Assembly (NCBI RefSeq): GCF_029633865.1
Contig: NC_079212.1
Coordinates: forward strand, 83,949,672 to 84,013,671
Reading direction: 5' to 3'
DNA: 64,000 nt
Source: Lampris incognitus
Taxonomy: Eukaryota; Chordata; Actinopteri; Lampriformes; Lampridae
The translations under genes were made by a program, and so were the position numbers. How positions within the stretch are numbered: position 1 is the first letter of the stretch; each line of letters begins with the position of its first letter. Positions 46,700-59,837 of the stretch are shown here, piece by piece. The notes beneath the pieces are model-generated. The model worked only from the letters and a program-made list of their open reading frames with translations, did no database searches and had not been told where the DNA came from.

Positions 46700-48120
46700 A
46701 CAGATGACCAGTTCCTCTGTAAAAGTTCGGGGCGGGTTGTTTCCGCTGCGCTGATATGGCGTTAGGTGTGGGGGGGGGGCTGCGAGGGGAGGGGGCGTTT
46801 CAATCTGCGGGCTGAGCGCAGGAAGGAGGGGAGGGGGGCCGCCTAGAGGAAGGTCGCTGCTGTTCGGATGAAGTCGGTACTGTACAGACGGGGAAAGTTT
46901 GCCTGTTGTGTAGTTGTTACTCATGGATGAGGGAACAACAGCTCCCAGACCAGTTCCGTGAGTCAAAGAAGACGAAGAAGAAGAAGAAGAAGAAGAGGAG
47001 CTCGGAGAGACGCGCCTCAGCCCTGACGCGGTCCTACCAGCCATGCCTTTGTTTGCTGCCTCGCAGAAGCGGCGGAGTTTGGGAGCAGCCTGACGGACGT
47101 TAAGTTTGCAGAAAACCGGTTTTCCTGCCGGGGATCCGGGTCGGGATCTGAGCCGGAGCCCAGCGGCTTTCCTGTCTGCTGCTCAACAAAGCCGCTACGT
47201 TCCCAGCTCCGGACGGAGGTCGTCGGTAAGAAGTTGGTTTTTTGTTCGTTTGTTGTTTTTCCAGCCACAGGGGTTTGGTTAAGCGTTGCGTGTGCTGTAG
47301 GCGAACTTCATGTGTGTAACGTGAGCAGGCAGACCAGCCTCTCCTCCCAAGCAACTCTTACACGGCATGCTGGCGAGTTTCCTGGGCTGTTAAGCGGCAA
47401 CAGCCCCACTGGACAGTTATTATTATTGTTATTATTATTGTTGTTATGTATCAGACGTGCGCAGCGTTAAGACTGCTCCCACGCGCAGCCGTTAGAGTCG
47501 CCCGAGAAGGCGGCAGTATCCTACACAGGCCTGCAGGATGTTGTCCCCGAAGAGCAGAAAGAACTTCGGAACCGTGCTGGTGGATTCTGCCACACTTAGC
47601 GCCTCTGCTTTCTCCTGTGTAAGTCAGTCCTTGTGTGTGTACATACGTGAAGGTTGTTCTGTTGTGGTGTTGTTATTCTATGGTAAGCACACTGAGAGAG
47701 CCACCAAACCGGAGTCACATCCCATGTACGTGCACACCTACATGGCCCATAAACGTGGCTGTGGTTCTGGTTCTGGCTGTGGACCAGACAGGATCTGTCG
47801 GGGATCCGCAGGTCGTCGTGCAGCGTCCGGCCCGGTGGCCGCTGTCTGCCGCTCCCAGCGCGGTGAGGTGGAGACCATAAGAGGGTTCGGCCCAGTCGTG
47901 TTCCCTGCTGGCGCCTCTTCGCGTTTTTGAGACGGAGCTGGAAGAGCGCGATAGCTGTTTTCCCTCATGGCGTCCTCACAAACCACAGAGAAACCATGAG
48001 AACATTCACAGGCACGGAGAAACAACTTTTCTTCGGTGAGCCGGAGCTTCGTGTTCCTCCGGAGTCGTCGTGTGGCCCGGAGGCTCTGCTAGGTTCCATG
48101 CTGCAGTGATCTGGTTTTGG
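46700..48120 (+). promoter_or_regulatory. CpG-rich promoter-like region
   Basis: GC content and CpG frequency rise sharply against the flanks. A GAA-repeat near 46970-46998 and several donor-like sites (for example GTAAGA at 47226) lie here. It is a likely CpG island of a plus-strand gene starting here; direction is inferred from the candidate exon at 47538. Confidence 0.5.
47538..47618 (+). CDS. Possible first coding exon, unidentified gene
   Basis: An ATG with A at -3 opens MLSPKSRKNFGTVLVDSATL and SASAFSC, 27 codons, followed in phase by the consensus donor GTAAGT. It lies in the CpG-rich region. I do not recognise the protein, and no following exon was found before 53 kb, so it could belong to a gene extending past a long intron or be chance. 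Confidence 0.35.
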
Positions 48121-48583
48121 GGAGGGCAGCATGATGATAGCCTAGAGGTCCACTTCTTTACACAGAAGTTTTACCACGTCTGTAGTTAAACCCCGTCTAT
48201 GCAGCCCATCTACTGCCTGCTCTTTAACTAGTCGGCCAGCTGGCAACCCAGAGAGGAAACCCATCCCTGCCCCGCACAGCACCAGGCAGGAAAACACAAG
48301 GCAGGGATCGGTTTCAGAAGGTGTCTGCTGCTTATTGCTCGTGCTGTTTCTTAAAGTTACCTCTGGAGTCCGAGAATACAGTGTTCTACTTTTTGTGGAG
48401 GTCTTTGATTTCAAAAGTTGCTAAAGCTGCACTGATTCATCAGTCACAGAAGATGTTCAGAAGACCCAGCAAACAGTACAGCAACCAGTACCGATACCAG
48501 TACAACCAGTACAGCAGAAGAACTGAAACGTTTATGTTTCAGAAGACTAAGAAAAGCTCCAAGTTGTTGTCAAGTTAATCTCG

Positions 48584-48587
<4 letters not shown>

Positions 48588-48615
<28 letters not shown>

Positions 48616-48644
48616 CTGTGTGTGTGTGTGTGTGTGTGTGTATG
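48588..48644. repeat. (TG)n microsatellite
   Basis: About 28 TG dinucleotides with one TC. Confidence 0.95.
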
Positions 48645-48755
48645 TTGCAGGCAGCAGCATACTTTCAAACCAGTGCATAAGTTCCCGTGACATCTTTTCA
48701 TTCTCAGATTGTGTTACTGAGATCCTCTGCTCTCCTGTCCACGTCTTTACTAACA

Positions 48756-49112
48756 TAGGATTATATAGGATAATATGATATAGGTCCATACAGGATAATA
48801 TAGTATAGGACCATATAGGATAATATAATATAGGACCATATAGGATAATATAATATAGGATAATATAGGATAATATAACATAGGACCATATAGGAGAAAA
48901 TAATATATGATTATATAGGATAATATAGGACCATATATGATAATATAATATAGGACCATATAGGATAATATAATATATGATTATATAGGATAATATAGGA
49001 CCATATAGGATAATATAATAAAGGACCATATAGGATAATATAATATAGGACTATATATGATAATATAATATAGGACCATATAGGATAATATAATATATGA
49101 TTATATAGGATA
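48756..49112. repeat. AT-rich minisatellite, about 25-bp unit
   Basis: ATAGGACCATATAGGATAAT plus ATAAT recurs with length variants. The minus strand stays open through part of it, giving Tyr/Ile-rich frames that are not genes. Confidence 0.9.
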
Positions 49113-49734
49113 GATTCTCTTAAGTAATGACAGTCCCAATGACCAGAACATTCACATTATTAGTATATGGTTTCAGAGTTGGCCTGTTTACCCAAGTGTG
49201 TATTTGTTAGTCGTGTAGTCTTCCTAATTAAAATGCCTTTTTTGTGCAAACACTGGCTTGAAGGTTGTCTTCTACAGCTTGAATAGTGACTTTATACATT
49301 AGAACAAAAGCATCTTGCATATTTATGTAGCCTATATTTAGTGTGGACCAGATTATAATGGGCCTGTATTTGGCCATTCAGTATGACTTGTCATATAGTG
49401 GAAGTGTGGGCCAGAGGTGTTAAACCTTACTGCTGCAACTTCACTATGATCCAGCACACAGATCTGGGACCAGCACGCCCACGTCAGTGTTCAGTATGTG
49501 CATGCTATTGATTTGCTTCTCGGCCGGCTCATCGTGTTGGGGGGAGCGGTCACATAGCTGGAGAACTGTTAAAGGGCTTGAGACAGCTGCACAGCATTCC
49601 GTGCAGTTGCCCTCAATATTGCCTGCAAAACTTTGCTTTTCTTATGACTTTCAGTAGTCACAAGTGAGGAAAAAGTACTTGAATGAAAATGGCTTGATGG
49701 ACAAAAATGATGACAATAAAAAAGAAACACACAC

Positions 49735-49736
<2 letters not shown>

Positions 49737-49787
<51 letters not shown>

Positions 49788-49790
49788 AAT
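49737..49790. repeat. (AC)n/(AT)n microsatellite
   Basis: An AC tract followed by a short AT tract. Confidence 0.95.
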
Positions 49791-50290
49791 TCAGTATATT
49801 GGTGTGTTTAAGACTGCTTGTCATAAAAGAGGAGCATTGATTTTCTTGGAATTAGCTCATTCCATATTTGATAATTGTTTGTTGCAAAGCTAGTATCCAG
49901 CATGCTTCACTTCTCCATCTGCATTCATTTCTGTATGGGAAGATACAGATAATAATTAGGAAGAAGGCTGCCATTGTCAACATGCAGGCAAATGCCATGC
50001 CGCAATGCCGTATCAAAAATCTCCAAATCTCCATAAAAGCTTCAAAAGACCAGCAGATTAGCATTCTAGCCACATGCTCATGCTGCTCATGGCTCCTGCC
50101 ACTTCCCCCCATGTCCAGAAGAAGGAAAGGATAGGCTTTGCCAGTGTAATCCACCCTTTGTTCACCTCTCTCCATTCTTGCTAAGTATCTCTATTTTTGA
50201 CAGAATGCAGTGTGAAGTTCTGAGCTAGACATGTGCTGTTCTGTGTTATCTGTGTAAGAATTCCCAGTCAGTTTGTCTGTTAATAAGTGA

Positions 50291-50349
50291 GATAGGATGA
50301 AGAGGAAGTGTGGTGGCTCTTGGTCACCACACTTCCTCTTCATCCTATC
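50291..50349. ncRNA. Perfect 25-bp hairpin, miRNA-precursor-like
   Basis: The arm GATAGGATGAAGAGGAAGTG (plus TGGTG) at 50291-50315 pairs fully with 50325-50349 around a 9-base loop (GCTCTTGGT). Perfect pairing is more like a young inverted duplication than a conserved miRNA, which usually has bulges. No known miRNA seed was recognised. Confidence 0.3.
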
Positions 50350-50681
50350 TGTGATTGTGTTGCATCATGAGTATAAATGCATTGTGCACTATGCTCTTCC
50401 TACTCGCAGGGGCAGGGAGGTCTCATGTGAAAAGAAGACTGGGTTTCATCTGAATGAGTTGCCTATAACGTAGGGCTGTACTTAATATTTTCACTCCAGT
50501 TTCCAAAGGCTGTTGGTCAGTGTTGGTGAGGTAGATTCAGAGCTAGGAAGGGATGAGGCTACGTGGGTGTTGGAGATGTTCTAACAGCATGGCAACCACA
50601 TAAAACACCAGTGGTTCTGAAGGTACAGAGAAACATGGACAAGCATCCGTATCCGTAGACTACTAATAGCACTTTAAACAC

Positions 50682-50809
<128 letters not shown>

Positions 50810-52379
50810 ATATTTAGGCTATATTGTTTTTTTCCTTTGGCAGGAAACGGGGTGTTGAGAAGATGTCTTAGAAAATGACATATTTGCAACGTTGTGCTTG
50901 GGAAAGCCCTGCTGGAGGTGCAATTATTTTACGCTAGTGGCGGACAAAGAGGGTTAATGACTGCTTGGAGCTGCTGTAAATGACAGAGTTGAGCTACAGT
51001 TCCATAGACTTATATATAGACACCGCGTGAGGGCCAGCACCGCTCCATCCGTAGACAATAATGACTCGCCTCATCTCATCTCATGCAGCGTAACGATCAG
51101 AGTGTCATCAGTACGTTGATGTTGTCAGATCATTTGACTTTAGCGTCCTTTCTTTGTCAGCACAACCATGAGAGAAGATAAATGTGAACTCAGGAAACGT
51201 AAATAGCAAACAAATTTTAAAATGAGGGCCTCAAGGGGCTGGTATGCATTCATTGTTTTGCTCAAGGACACTTCAACGGGGAGTACTCTTGCTGACACAA
51301 GAACTTATACATGGTGACGGCTGATCACACTGGCAACCAGCAGATTGTTGCTATCACGTTATGTTCCATCGGTATACACATTTTTACACGCTTCTCCCTC
51401 TTACTAAAATAAGATCTACACTTAACCACACCCCATTTATACAAGCTGTTCTTCACCACAAACCCCTAACGGAGCGCTGTGTACGTGGCCCGCTCTACTG
51501 TACAAAATATGCACAGTCCATGTGGGTAAATCCATGCACTGGAGGCATGTGATGCTTATGAAAAGCCATCTCATTTTGTTCCCGTTCTCTTTCTGTAAGT
51601 AGCTCTCTACAATCTCCAGTTGAAAGGCCCCTGTTGTTTAGACTAAAGTAGGAGGCAGCCGTGAATTTGAGGGATTAAGAGGGAAAGGGAGGCTCGAAAT
51701 ACTTATTAAAACCATGAAGACACTTGAAATGGCATTCAGTCTCTTGGCTGTGGGCTGACTGACAATATGAAACATATATCCTGATTTTATTGTCGATATC
51801 TGCATATTCCCGTGACTGCCATTTTTAACATTATGTTTTCTTTTTCCCAAAGTAAAGACACATATGGTTCTCGCTGTGTTGGAAGTCCTGCTCTCTCACC
51901 CTGTCTATATGATATATGATGATGATGAAGATGATGTGATATATGTTGCTTGTGTACTAGCTGCAAAGCAGTCCATCAACAGTGTATTGAGATTTGTAGG
52001 TCTCCCTGAAGTGCAGATAAAAGCTGTACACGTGTGAATGGGGGGGGGGGGGGGGAGACACCAGCAGTGCTGGAAAAAGCATTTCGACAATATTATGCAA
52101 TGGATGAAGTGGCTAAAGGTGCTGAAGTTCCCGTTCTTACACTTTCTTTTTTTTTTAATAAATGGATTTCTAGTTTTTCCCCTTATCCCACTCGATTAAC
52201 CCAATGGCATATGGCCGGAACTCTTTTCCAATAACTCCCCTGGCTCACGTTTCCACAGGAAGGAGATAGTCGTAACACCAGCTTCCTTCAAACTCGTGTC
52301 AGCTGCTCTCGCTATTTTACACGCTGAAGCCTCTTCGCATGGATTGCATCACCTTCAGGCCGCAAAGGAAGCGTAGGGA

Positions 52380-52626
52380 GAATGCTCCCAGTTGCTTGGC
52401 TGCAGGCGCCCGGGTGGGCCAAAGGGGTCGCTGGAGAACGACGAGTCTCCGAACACTACACCGATCTACACCCACTATCCCTTGGGTAAGGGTGGCCTAA
52501 TGAATGCCTTACCCCGTGGACGCTCTGGCCGTGACCGGTTACGGCGAGTCTGGGATACGAACCTCCCAGCCACATGACGAGCGGGCTGCAAGAACAGCAG
52601 TTTATTCCGCTCGGCCACCAGAGCGG
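52380..52626 (-). mobile_element. tRNA-derived SINE
   Basis: In reverse it starts GCCGCTCTGGTGGCCGAGCG (box A) and has GGAGGTTCGTATCCCAGAC (box B), a Ser/Leu-tRNA-like head. The body continues to about 52380. Confidence 0.65.
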
Positions 52627-52738
52627 CACCATTCTTACACTTTCTGAATGGTGACGGTTCCTAGCCATGCATCGGAGCTCAGACTAGTTTATGAGCCTTA
52701 TCCTAACATGACAAGACCCGGTCTGTTTCAAATTCTCT

Positions 52739-52786
52739 GCCTGCCTGCCTGTCTGTCTGTCTGTCTCTCGCTCTCTCTCTCTCTGC
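52739..52786. repeat. (CTGC)n(CTGT)n(CT)n microsatellite
   Basis: A compound simple repeat. Confidence 0.9.
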
Positions 52787-53134
52787 TTTGCATGCTGGGA
52801 GGTTGGGTGTGTCAGTGTGAGTGAGGGTGTTGAATGAGCTTGCGTATTTTTTTGTAGTACTTCACTGTTTTTCTACTGCTTTCACTTTCCTTTCTACGTG
52901 GTAAGGTAAGAGGACATTTTCTCAAAGATACTTACAAAGATTTTTAAACAAGTACATGATATGTCGGATTTACATGATATGAAAATGATATAGGAACATG
53001 ACAATCTTATCCCCAATCCTGTTCTCTTGCTGTTCTCTAGCTGTTCTCTTCTCGCAGCGCCTCTTTTTAACAAATGTTTTGACATGTGAAGTGGAGCAGA
53101 GCAGAATCCAAGTAGTTCAGGCAACAATCCGAGA

Positions 53135-55095
53135 AATAACTTGTTTTCATAAATGTGTATGCTTATAATAATGGCACTGATCGTTTGAGATTGTTTAACA
53201 AACTGAAAGACAAACTTAAACAGTTTAATAGCAATTCAGTACTAGTAGTGGGAGGAGACTGGAATTGCACTGCACATCCTACAGTTAACAGAAACTCAGA
53301 AGAGCCTCATCCACCGTCAGCTTCATTTCTGAGCAGTGTGATCGCAGAAAATGTCCTCATGGATGTTTAGAGGAAACTTAATCCAGCAGCAGTACACATG
53401 GGCGAAAGCTGTCGAGGGTAGTGTGAGGGCCGCCAGGTTGGATAGGATTTATCTGAATCAAACGTGTAACAACAGGTTAATTAAGTCCACAATATCACCT
53501 TTTAGATTTTCAGATCACCATTTAGTAGTGGCAGATTTTTCCTTACAAGTTCAATTTCGACACTGTCCCTACTGGCGCTTTGATGTTCGGCTAACAAATA
53601 ATAAAGCTTTCTGTCAGTTCTTCTCTGACTTCTGGAGTCATTGGAGGCTGAGGAAGAAAGATTTTGAGAGATTAGCTTGGTGGTGGGAGGTAGGATAAAC
53701 ACAAATTAGGATTTTATGTCAGCAATACAAAAAACATTCGATATAGAGAAAATCTGTTTTGAAGAATTAGAGAAAGAAATTAAGCTATTTAGAAGATAAG
53801 TGATTATTGGAAATAATGGCAATAGAAGGACAGTAGGAGGATGGCTTTAGGTAGGTTTTTACATGAGAAAGCAAAGGGTGCTTTAATCAGAACTCAAATC
53901 TCTACCATCAAAGATATAGATGCTCCAACGTCTTTTTTATTTAAACTTGAAAGAAAAATTGGAAAAAAATAATGTGATGATACATCTCAAGCTTCCAAAT
54001 GGGGCAATAACAACTGGTCCATCAGAGATGAGGAAGTTGGCCATAGACTTCTACGGTAGCCTGTTCAATGTGAAGAACTGTGACTCTTGACTGTGTGGAG
54101 GAGATACTGGAGAGACTGCCTCAGCTGGATGAAACACAGGTAGCCTCGCTGGAGTCTCCCATCTCCTTTGATGAGATGTCTGCAGAGGTTCAGCAGCTCA
54201 ACCTTGGCAAAGCCTCTGGAGTTGATGGACTTCCTTCGGAGTTTTACAAGACATCCTGTACATGAAATATTTAAAGACTATTTGGATTCTGGGACTTTAT
54301 CTTTGAGTTGTAGAAGGGATGCCCTAACACTGTTACCCAAAAAGGGAGCTCTTGACTTACTGAAAAACTGGAGACCGGTTTCAGTGTTATGTACAGACTA
54401 TAAAATAATTGCAAAATGTCTTTCAAATAAACTCAAAAAGTGTATGGATACTGTTATCCGTTATAGCAGGATGTACTGTGTTCGTGACCGTACAATTAAG
54501 GATAATCTGTTTTTGATACGGGACACTATTGATATATATATAAGCTCCAGGAGCTGAACATTGGCCTGCTTTCTATAGATCAAGAGAAGGCTTTAGATAG
54601 GGTGATCATTGTTATTTGTTCAAAACACTTGAAGTTTTTGGTTTTGGGGATAAATTTATTTCATGGATCAAGTTGCTGTGTTCTGGAGCCAGTTTTCTGT
54701 TAAAGGTAGGAGGTGGATTCAGCCGACCTGTCTCTGTTCAGAGAGGTATAAGATAGAGTTGTCTGTTATCTGGAATGCTGTACTCCCTGGCCATCGAGCT
54801 TCTTTTGATTCAGCTCAGGCAGGGTCTCCTCTCAGGGCTAACCTTTTCAGAGAACATCACTAATTCAGTTATTTTATCAGCATACGCTGACATTGTCACA
54901 GTTTTCATAACAAGTCAAAATGATTTAAAAATTCTGAAACAGAAATTGGCCTGATACGAACAAGCTTCTTCCGCAAAAGTCAACTGGTCAAAATGTGAGG
55001 GTTTATTACAGGGGGAGTGGAACAATAAAGAGAAGCCAACATTACCAGCTGGGCTGCAGGGGAACCCAGAAGAGATGAAATGCTTAGGTGTCTTT
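53135..55095 (+). mobile_element. Decayed LINE, L1/Tx1-type (endonuclease and RT pieces)
   Basis: Endonuclease relics read YAYNNGTDRLRLFNKLKDKL, VVGGDWNCTAHPTVNRN and RFSDHHLVVADFSL. RT relics read LGKASGVDGLPSEFYK, LTLLPKKGALDLLKNWRPVS and RTIKDNLFLIRDTID. This matches the Tx1-like group of the L1 superfamily. Stops and frameshifts occur throughout and much of RT is lost. Confidence 0.82.
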
Positions 55096-55106
55096 CTGGG
55101 CTGTGA

Positions 55107-55391
55107 CTACTTTCTGAGAAGAACGTGGGCTTGAAGAGCTGCAGGTGGGCAGGAGGTAGATGCCATCTTTGGAACCATTGGCTTCCCTCTCCACTTCCTG
55201 CATTCAGTGCAAGTCCTCTGATGATGCTTGATGGCCTGTCTCCCGCGCAGAACCCAGTACTGGCGCCTGAGCTCGGTGAAGACCCTATCAGGCCCTGGGT
55301 GGAGTAGGCATGCATCCACGTCCTTGATGAGGAGTCTTGTCACTGCCCGGCAAGGATCAAGAACTATGTCGGTGGAACCAGAGGTGTCCAT
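55107..55391 (-). pseudogene. BEL/Pao integrase N-terminal zinc region
   Basis: The frame has VTRLLIKDVDACLLHPGPDR, FTELRRQYWVLRGRQAI and HQRTCTECRKWRGKP, the H2C2 zinc-binding part of Pao integrase. The catalytic core is absent beyond the edge. Confidence 0.75.
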
Positions 55392-56168
55392 GCGATGAAA
55401 GCGTCCACAAACTCAGATAAGACCCATTGTAGGATCCATCTCTGGTGAGAGCATGTTGAGCTTACTACTGGGCAGTACTGGTTTGCCAGCCCTGAGACAC
55501 TTACTTGCTTCTGGGAAGCAATCTGCTTGGCTGGCCTTCATCAGGAGGACCTCAGCATCGCGAAGATCAGGCTGAGGTGAAGAGGGGTCAGCCACCGCCG
55601 CCCCAAGAATGCTGCTGAGTGGTTTGTCCAGCTGTTGAACAGTGTGATGTCTGGTGTTTGAGGTGCCAGACTCACCTGTGTGAGGCCACAGAAGATACTT
55701 TGTCTGAACTCAGTGGCATCTTCTGCTTCCATGGAGGTGGGAAGTGACGGCCATTTGCCAGGTGGACCACGAAGAAACGATGGCCCTTGAAATCACCAAT
55801 TTGGTATTGCCAGCTCGGCCAAGGTCGTGCCACAGGTGAGATCGTCGGCTGGATTGTTGACCTTGTGTGCAGCAAGTACTGCCAGGTGTGCAGCAACGTT
55901 AGATCCTGGATCTCAGAGACTGGCCTTAGCTTGGTCTTTTACCAGTCATCACTTGGTACTGCAGAGTGCTGACATAACTGCCTTGGCAGTGGCTTTCAGC
56001 GATAGTGCATCCTTGGCGCAGAGCAGAGGCGTGGCATACTGAAGTGTGCCATCGACCTTCACCCTGTCGGTGCGTGCTTCCAGGGTGCTCACAGCCTCTT
56101 GATCCGGATGGGACCGTACTGCTAGCCTTTCGCTCTGAAACAGTAGCACGTCAAGCTGCCAGAGACAT

Positions 56169-56927
56169 TCAACATGTTGGTAGAGGTCGTCTGGTGATGA
56201 GTTGAGAGACGTGAAGTAACATGAGGTGGCATGCGATGCGAGACCATCTGGACCTGGAGTGCCCAGCCCAGGAGTGTCCAGCTGTGCGAATAGCTACGGG
56301 TCCACCTCTGGGCCCAAACCTGATGGGCTCTTTGGCTGTGATCAGGTGGGGGTAATCTGCACTGATTAGCAGTAGGGGATGCACCTTACTGAAATTCTGC
56401 AGCTGGAGGTCCCTCAAGTGGCGATAGCGCTTCTGGAGTGCGGTCATGGGGTAGGATTGTTATGCCAGGGCTAGCCGACCCACTGTGAAGGCACCCTTAA
56501 CCAGGTGCTGTTCTGAAAGCTGCATCAGTGAGGTCACATGGAAGTTGATGGATGCGCCAGTAAGGCGAGCCACATCTTGGCGGATCGTCCACAGGTCGAG
56601 GGAGTCAGCTTCACCTTTGAGTTCCAGGTGTCGAACAGCAGCTAGCAGTATTATCGTGCATTCAGCCCCATCGTCCAGGATTGCATAGGTGTGCAGTGAC
56701 TTGCTTCTGTGGCTAATGGTGATTGGCACCACCTTAAGGTACAACTTTCCTCCTTGCTTGGAGTTGGCGAGTGTGGCGTGATCCTTTGGCATGATGAGGT
56801 AGACGCAGGAACCTTGCTTGGCGATGGCGTAGAGAACTCTTAAGGTGAATCTCCTGGCATTCACGCCAGGCGTTTTGCTTGTGGTTGGTGCAACTGCATT
56901 AGACGACACTTGTCGTCTGCTATCCAC
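56169..56927 (-). pseudogene. BEL/Pao aspartic protease region, frameshifted
   Basis: Frame 56460-56927 has the retropepsin-like motif ILDDGAECTIIL. Frame 56169-56447 continues with PLLLISADYPHLITAKEP and FGPRGGPVAI, the usual DUF1758 continuation. A frameshift near 56450 separates them. Confidence 0.8.
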
Positions 56928-58417
56928 CTCTCAACTTCTGCTGGTGAGTGCTGGACGATTTCTGGACACTGTGATAGGTAGTGCTCGGCACTCTTACAGA
57001 AGAGACACATCCTCTGTAACTTCTGCTGCTTGGCCTCCGATTGAAACGCCTCTGAAGGCTGACGGCTGTCAGATTTGGGCTCATTGGAGCCATGATACAC
57101 TGAGACAGACTGGCTGCGAGGCCTGGGTGTGGGAACTTGCCTATCTCTCTTGAGGGCCTGTAGCCCTTCAATCCGATGGCTCTGTGCCATTCTCACAGAG
57201 TTTGAGTTTGAGCTTCAGCCTTAACCCTGAGCCAGTTGAAGAGGTCTCGAAGGTTTTATGGGTTTAGGCTGTTTGTATTGAGGTGACCTTGAGCCTGTAG
57301 ATGCTCCACAAAGTTGTCCCTCAATTGCTTAGGGAGCTTACTCAGGAGCCGATCGACATGGCCGGTCGACATCACTTTCATCCCATTGGGCCCTTCTAAC
57401 GATGTCAGCATTCCCACTAGCAGGTCGACGCTACGGTCGAAGCTCTGAAAGGCTTTGGAATCTCTTGGTTTAAGGTCAGGAGAGTTAAGAATTGCTGCAG
57501 TCTCGCTTTGCATGAGTTGATGTGGCTGTCCATATTGCCACTGTAAGGCCTGCATGGCAGTGGTGTAGTGCTGTGCATAATGCCTGCAGGACTGGGCTAT
57601 TAGCCTGGCTTCATCCAGAACCAGGTGCTCCATTAGTACACGGTACTTATGATGTTCAGAACATTCAGTGTGGGGAACAAATAAGTGGTCCAGTGCCATC
57701 TTCAGGTCAGTGAAGTCTCTCTCACTGTCATGGACAGATTTGGGCAGTTTAGGGACTGGGACTGGCTGACTGGGAGGCTGATACGGTGCTGGGCCATGTG
57801 TCGGAGGCACCAGCTGATAGGCTGGCTGAGTCAATGGAGTGGGCAGGGGCTGATTCACCGGTTGTGAATGCACCAGCTGATAGGCTGGCGGAGTCGACGG
57901 AGTGGACTGGGGCTAATACACCGGTTGTGGATACACAAGCTGATAGGTTGGCTGAGTCAGTACGGTGGGCTGGGGCTGATACACTGGTTGTGGATGCACC
58001 GGCTGTTAGGCTGGCTGAGTCGATGGAGCGGGCTGGCTCTGATACACCAGTTGTGGATGCACCAGCTGATCGGCTGGCTGCGTCAATGGAGTGGGCGGAG
58101 GCTGTTTACACCAGTTGTTGATGATGGCTCAGCTGGTGCAGCGGCGGTTGATATGCTGGCTGTGTGGGGATGACTGGTGGAGGCTGATACGCTGTCGGTA
58201 TAATTGGTGGCATGTTGCCATACATTGCCTCCACTGGCGATGACACAGGCTTATACCGTGGTGTTGTTGCCATTTGTTGGCCCATGTGACCCACTGCTTG
58301 CTTTGTCTGGCGGTTGGACTCCTCCATGAACATACTCATTGTGGTGGAGACTGGCGGCCTAGAAACTGCTCTGAACAGAGGCATGGATGTCACTGTTGGT
58401 GGTAGGGATTGAGTCAC
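56861..58417 (-). pseudogene. BEL/Pao gag, repeat-containing, broken
   Basis: A Pro/Gln-rich N-terminus (58417-58106) is followed by a 63-bp tandem repeat (about 57808-58130, five units, mostly in frame), the gag core (57873-57256: ERDFTDLKMALDHLF; VDRLLSKLPKQLRDNFVEHL) and a zinc knuckle (CLFCKSAEHYLSQC) at 57196-56861. Several frame breaks are present. Confidence 0.78.
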
Positions 58418-58994
58418 TAGGTTGCTCTGCTGCTTTTAGCCTGGCGTACAAGCTGTTGTTGCTTGAGGCTGTAAGGCTGTCGTTGTTGTGCACAGCAGCA
58501 GTGTTGGCGGCAGCTTATGTTGAGGCTGGGTGGGCGTTCCCAGCTGGAGGAATAATGGCTGCTGCAGAGAAACATGGCTGTCTGTTTGGGAGTTCAACCA
58601 AGGTGAGTGGTTCAACAGGGCACTCAAACTGGGATATGATGATTTCTGTGGTGCAGGAGAATTAGGTCCACTAGCGCTGAAGCAGTACTCTGTTAGATGC
58701 TGACTATGGCAGCTCTGCTCTGAGGGGTTGGCGACTAGAGCCCCATGCACACATTCAGCTGGCTGGGCAGGTTACTAGCATACAATGCTATGTCCTGTTG
58801 ACCCGTCTTATCAACGTTCCTGGCGAGGAGAGACGGAGAGGGGGCCCGAGCACGGTGTATAGCCGGTCACCTGTAGCGGCAAACTTGGTCTGCAAGCTGA
58901 GTGACCACAGCTGCTGTGTGCTGGCGCTCCTGCTGTCGTCTTTGAAGGGGGCAATATAAGGCATGAGGGACTGTGGTAAGCAGACCATAGAGTC

Positions 58995-59337
58995 TTGCAG
59001 GTGACTGTCTCTCTCCCTCTCTGGCTGTCTCTCTCTCTTATATCACTCTCTGTCTCTCTGTCTTTCTGTCTCTGTCTGTCTGTCTTATTCTCTGTCTGTC
59101 ACTCTCTCTTATATCACTCTGTCTCTTTGTCTCTCTCTCTCTCTCTCTGTATGTCTGTCTCTCTCTCTTTGTCTGTCTGTCTGTCTCCCTGTCTCTCTCT
59201 CTGTCTGTCTCTGTCTGTCTGTCTGTCTGTCTCTCTCATTGTTTGTCTGTCATCTCTCTCTGTCTCTCTGTCTCTGTCTGTCTCTCTCTCTCATAGCTCT
59301 CACTTTGTCTCTCTCTCACTCTGTCTGTCTGTCTCTC

Positions 59338-59409
<72 letters not shown>

Positions 59410-59542
59410 ATAACTCTCTTTGTCTCTTTGGCTCACTCTCTGTCTGCCTGTCTCTCTCTCTGTCTGTCTGTCTTTCTCATAGCTCTCTCTGTCACGCTCT
59501 CTCACTCTCTGCCTTGTCTGTCTGTCTGTCTGTCCGTCTGTC

Positions 59543-59632
<90 letters not shown>

Positions 59633-59740
59633 TTCTCTGCCTCTCCCTCATATCGCTGTCTGTTTGTCTCCCTCATATCTCTCTATCTCTCTCTGCCTCT
59701 CTGTGTCTCTCTCTCATATATCACTCTCTCTTCACTGATC
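58995..59740. repeat. Compound (CT)n/(CTGT)n tract
   Basis: About 745 bp of CT, CTGT and related tetramers, including a pure (CTGT)n near 59338-59402 and a pure (CT)n near 59546-59628. The Ser/Leu-rich and Arg/Glu-rich frames across it are artefacts. Confidence 0.97.
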
Positions 59741-59837
59741 CCAATTACAGACTGGAAATCATTCACCCCTCATCTTCCTCTCACTTCCTGACCAGGTTTC
59801 TACATTTTGAGGACAGCCATCCAAAATAGTCCAGAAT

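Larger units (their letters stand above)
55096..58990 (-). mobile_element. BEL/Pao LTR retrotransposon, internally deleted, no LTRs seen
   Basis: The minus-strand order is gag (58417-57256), zinc knuckle, protease (56927-56169), RT start scraps (56149-55950) and an integrase zinc region (55391-55107). RT and RNase H are mostly missing. It is a different family from the element at 23417-29992. Confidence 0.8.

Noticed and set aside
48547..49029. Tyr/Ile-rich minus-strand frame
   Set aside because: It is a by-product of an AT-rich minisatellite and a TG tract.
58995..59829. Ser/Leu-rich and Arg/Glu-rich frames
   Set aside because: They are translations of CT/CTGT simple repeats.
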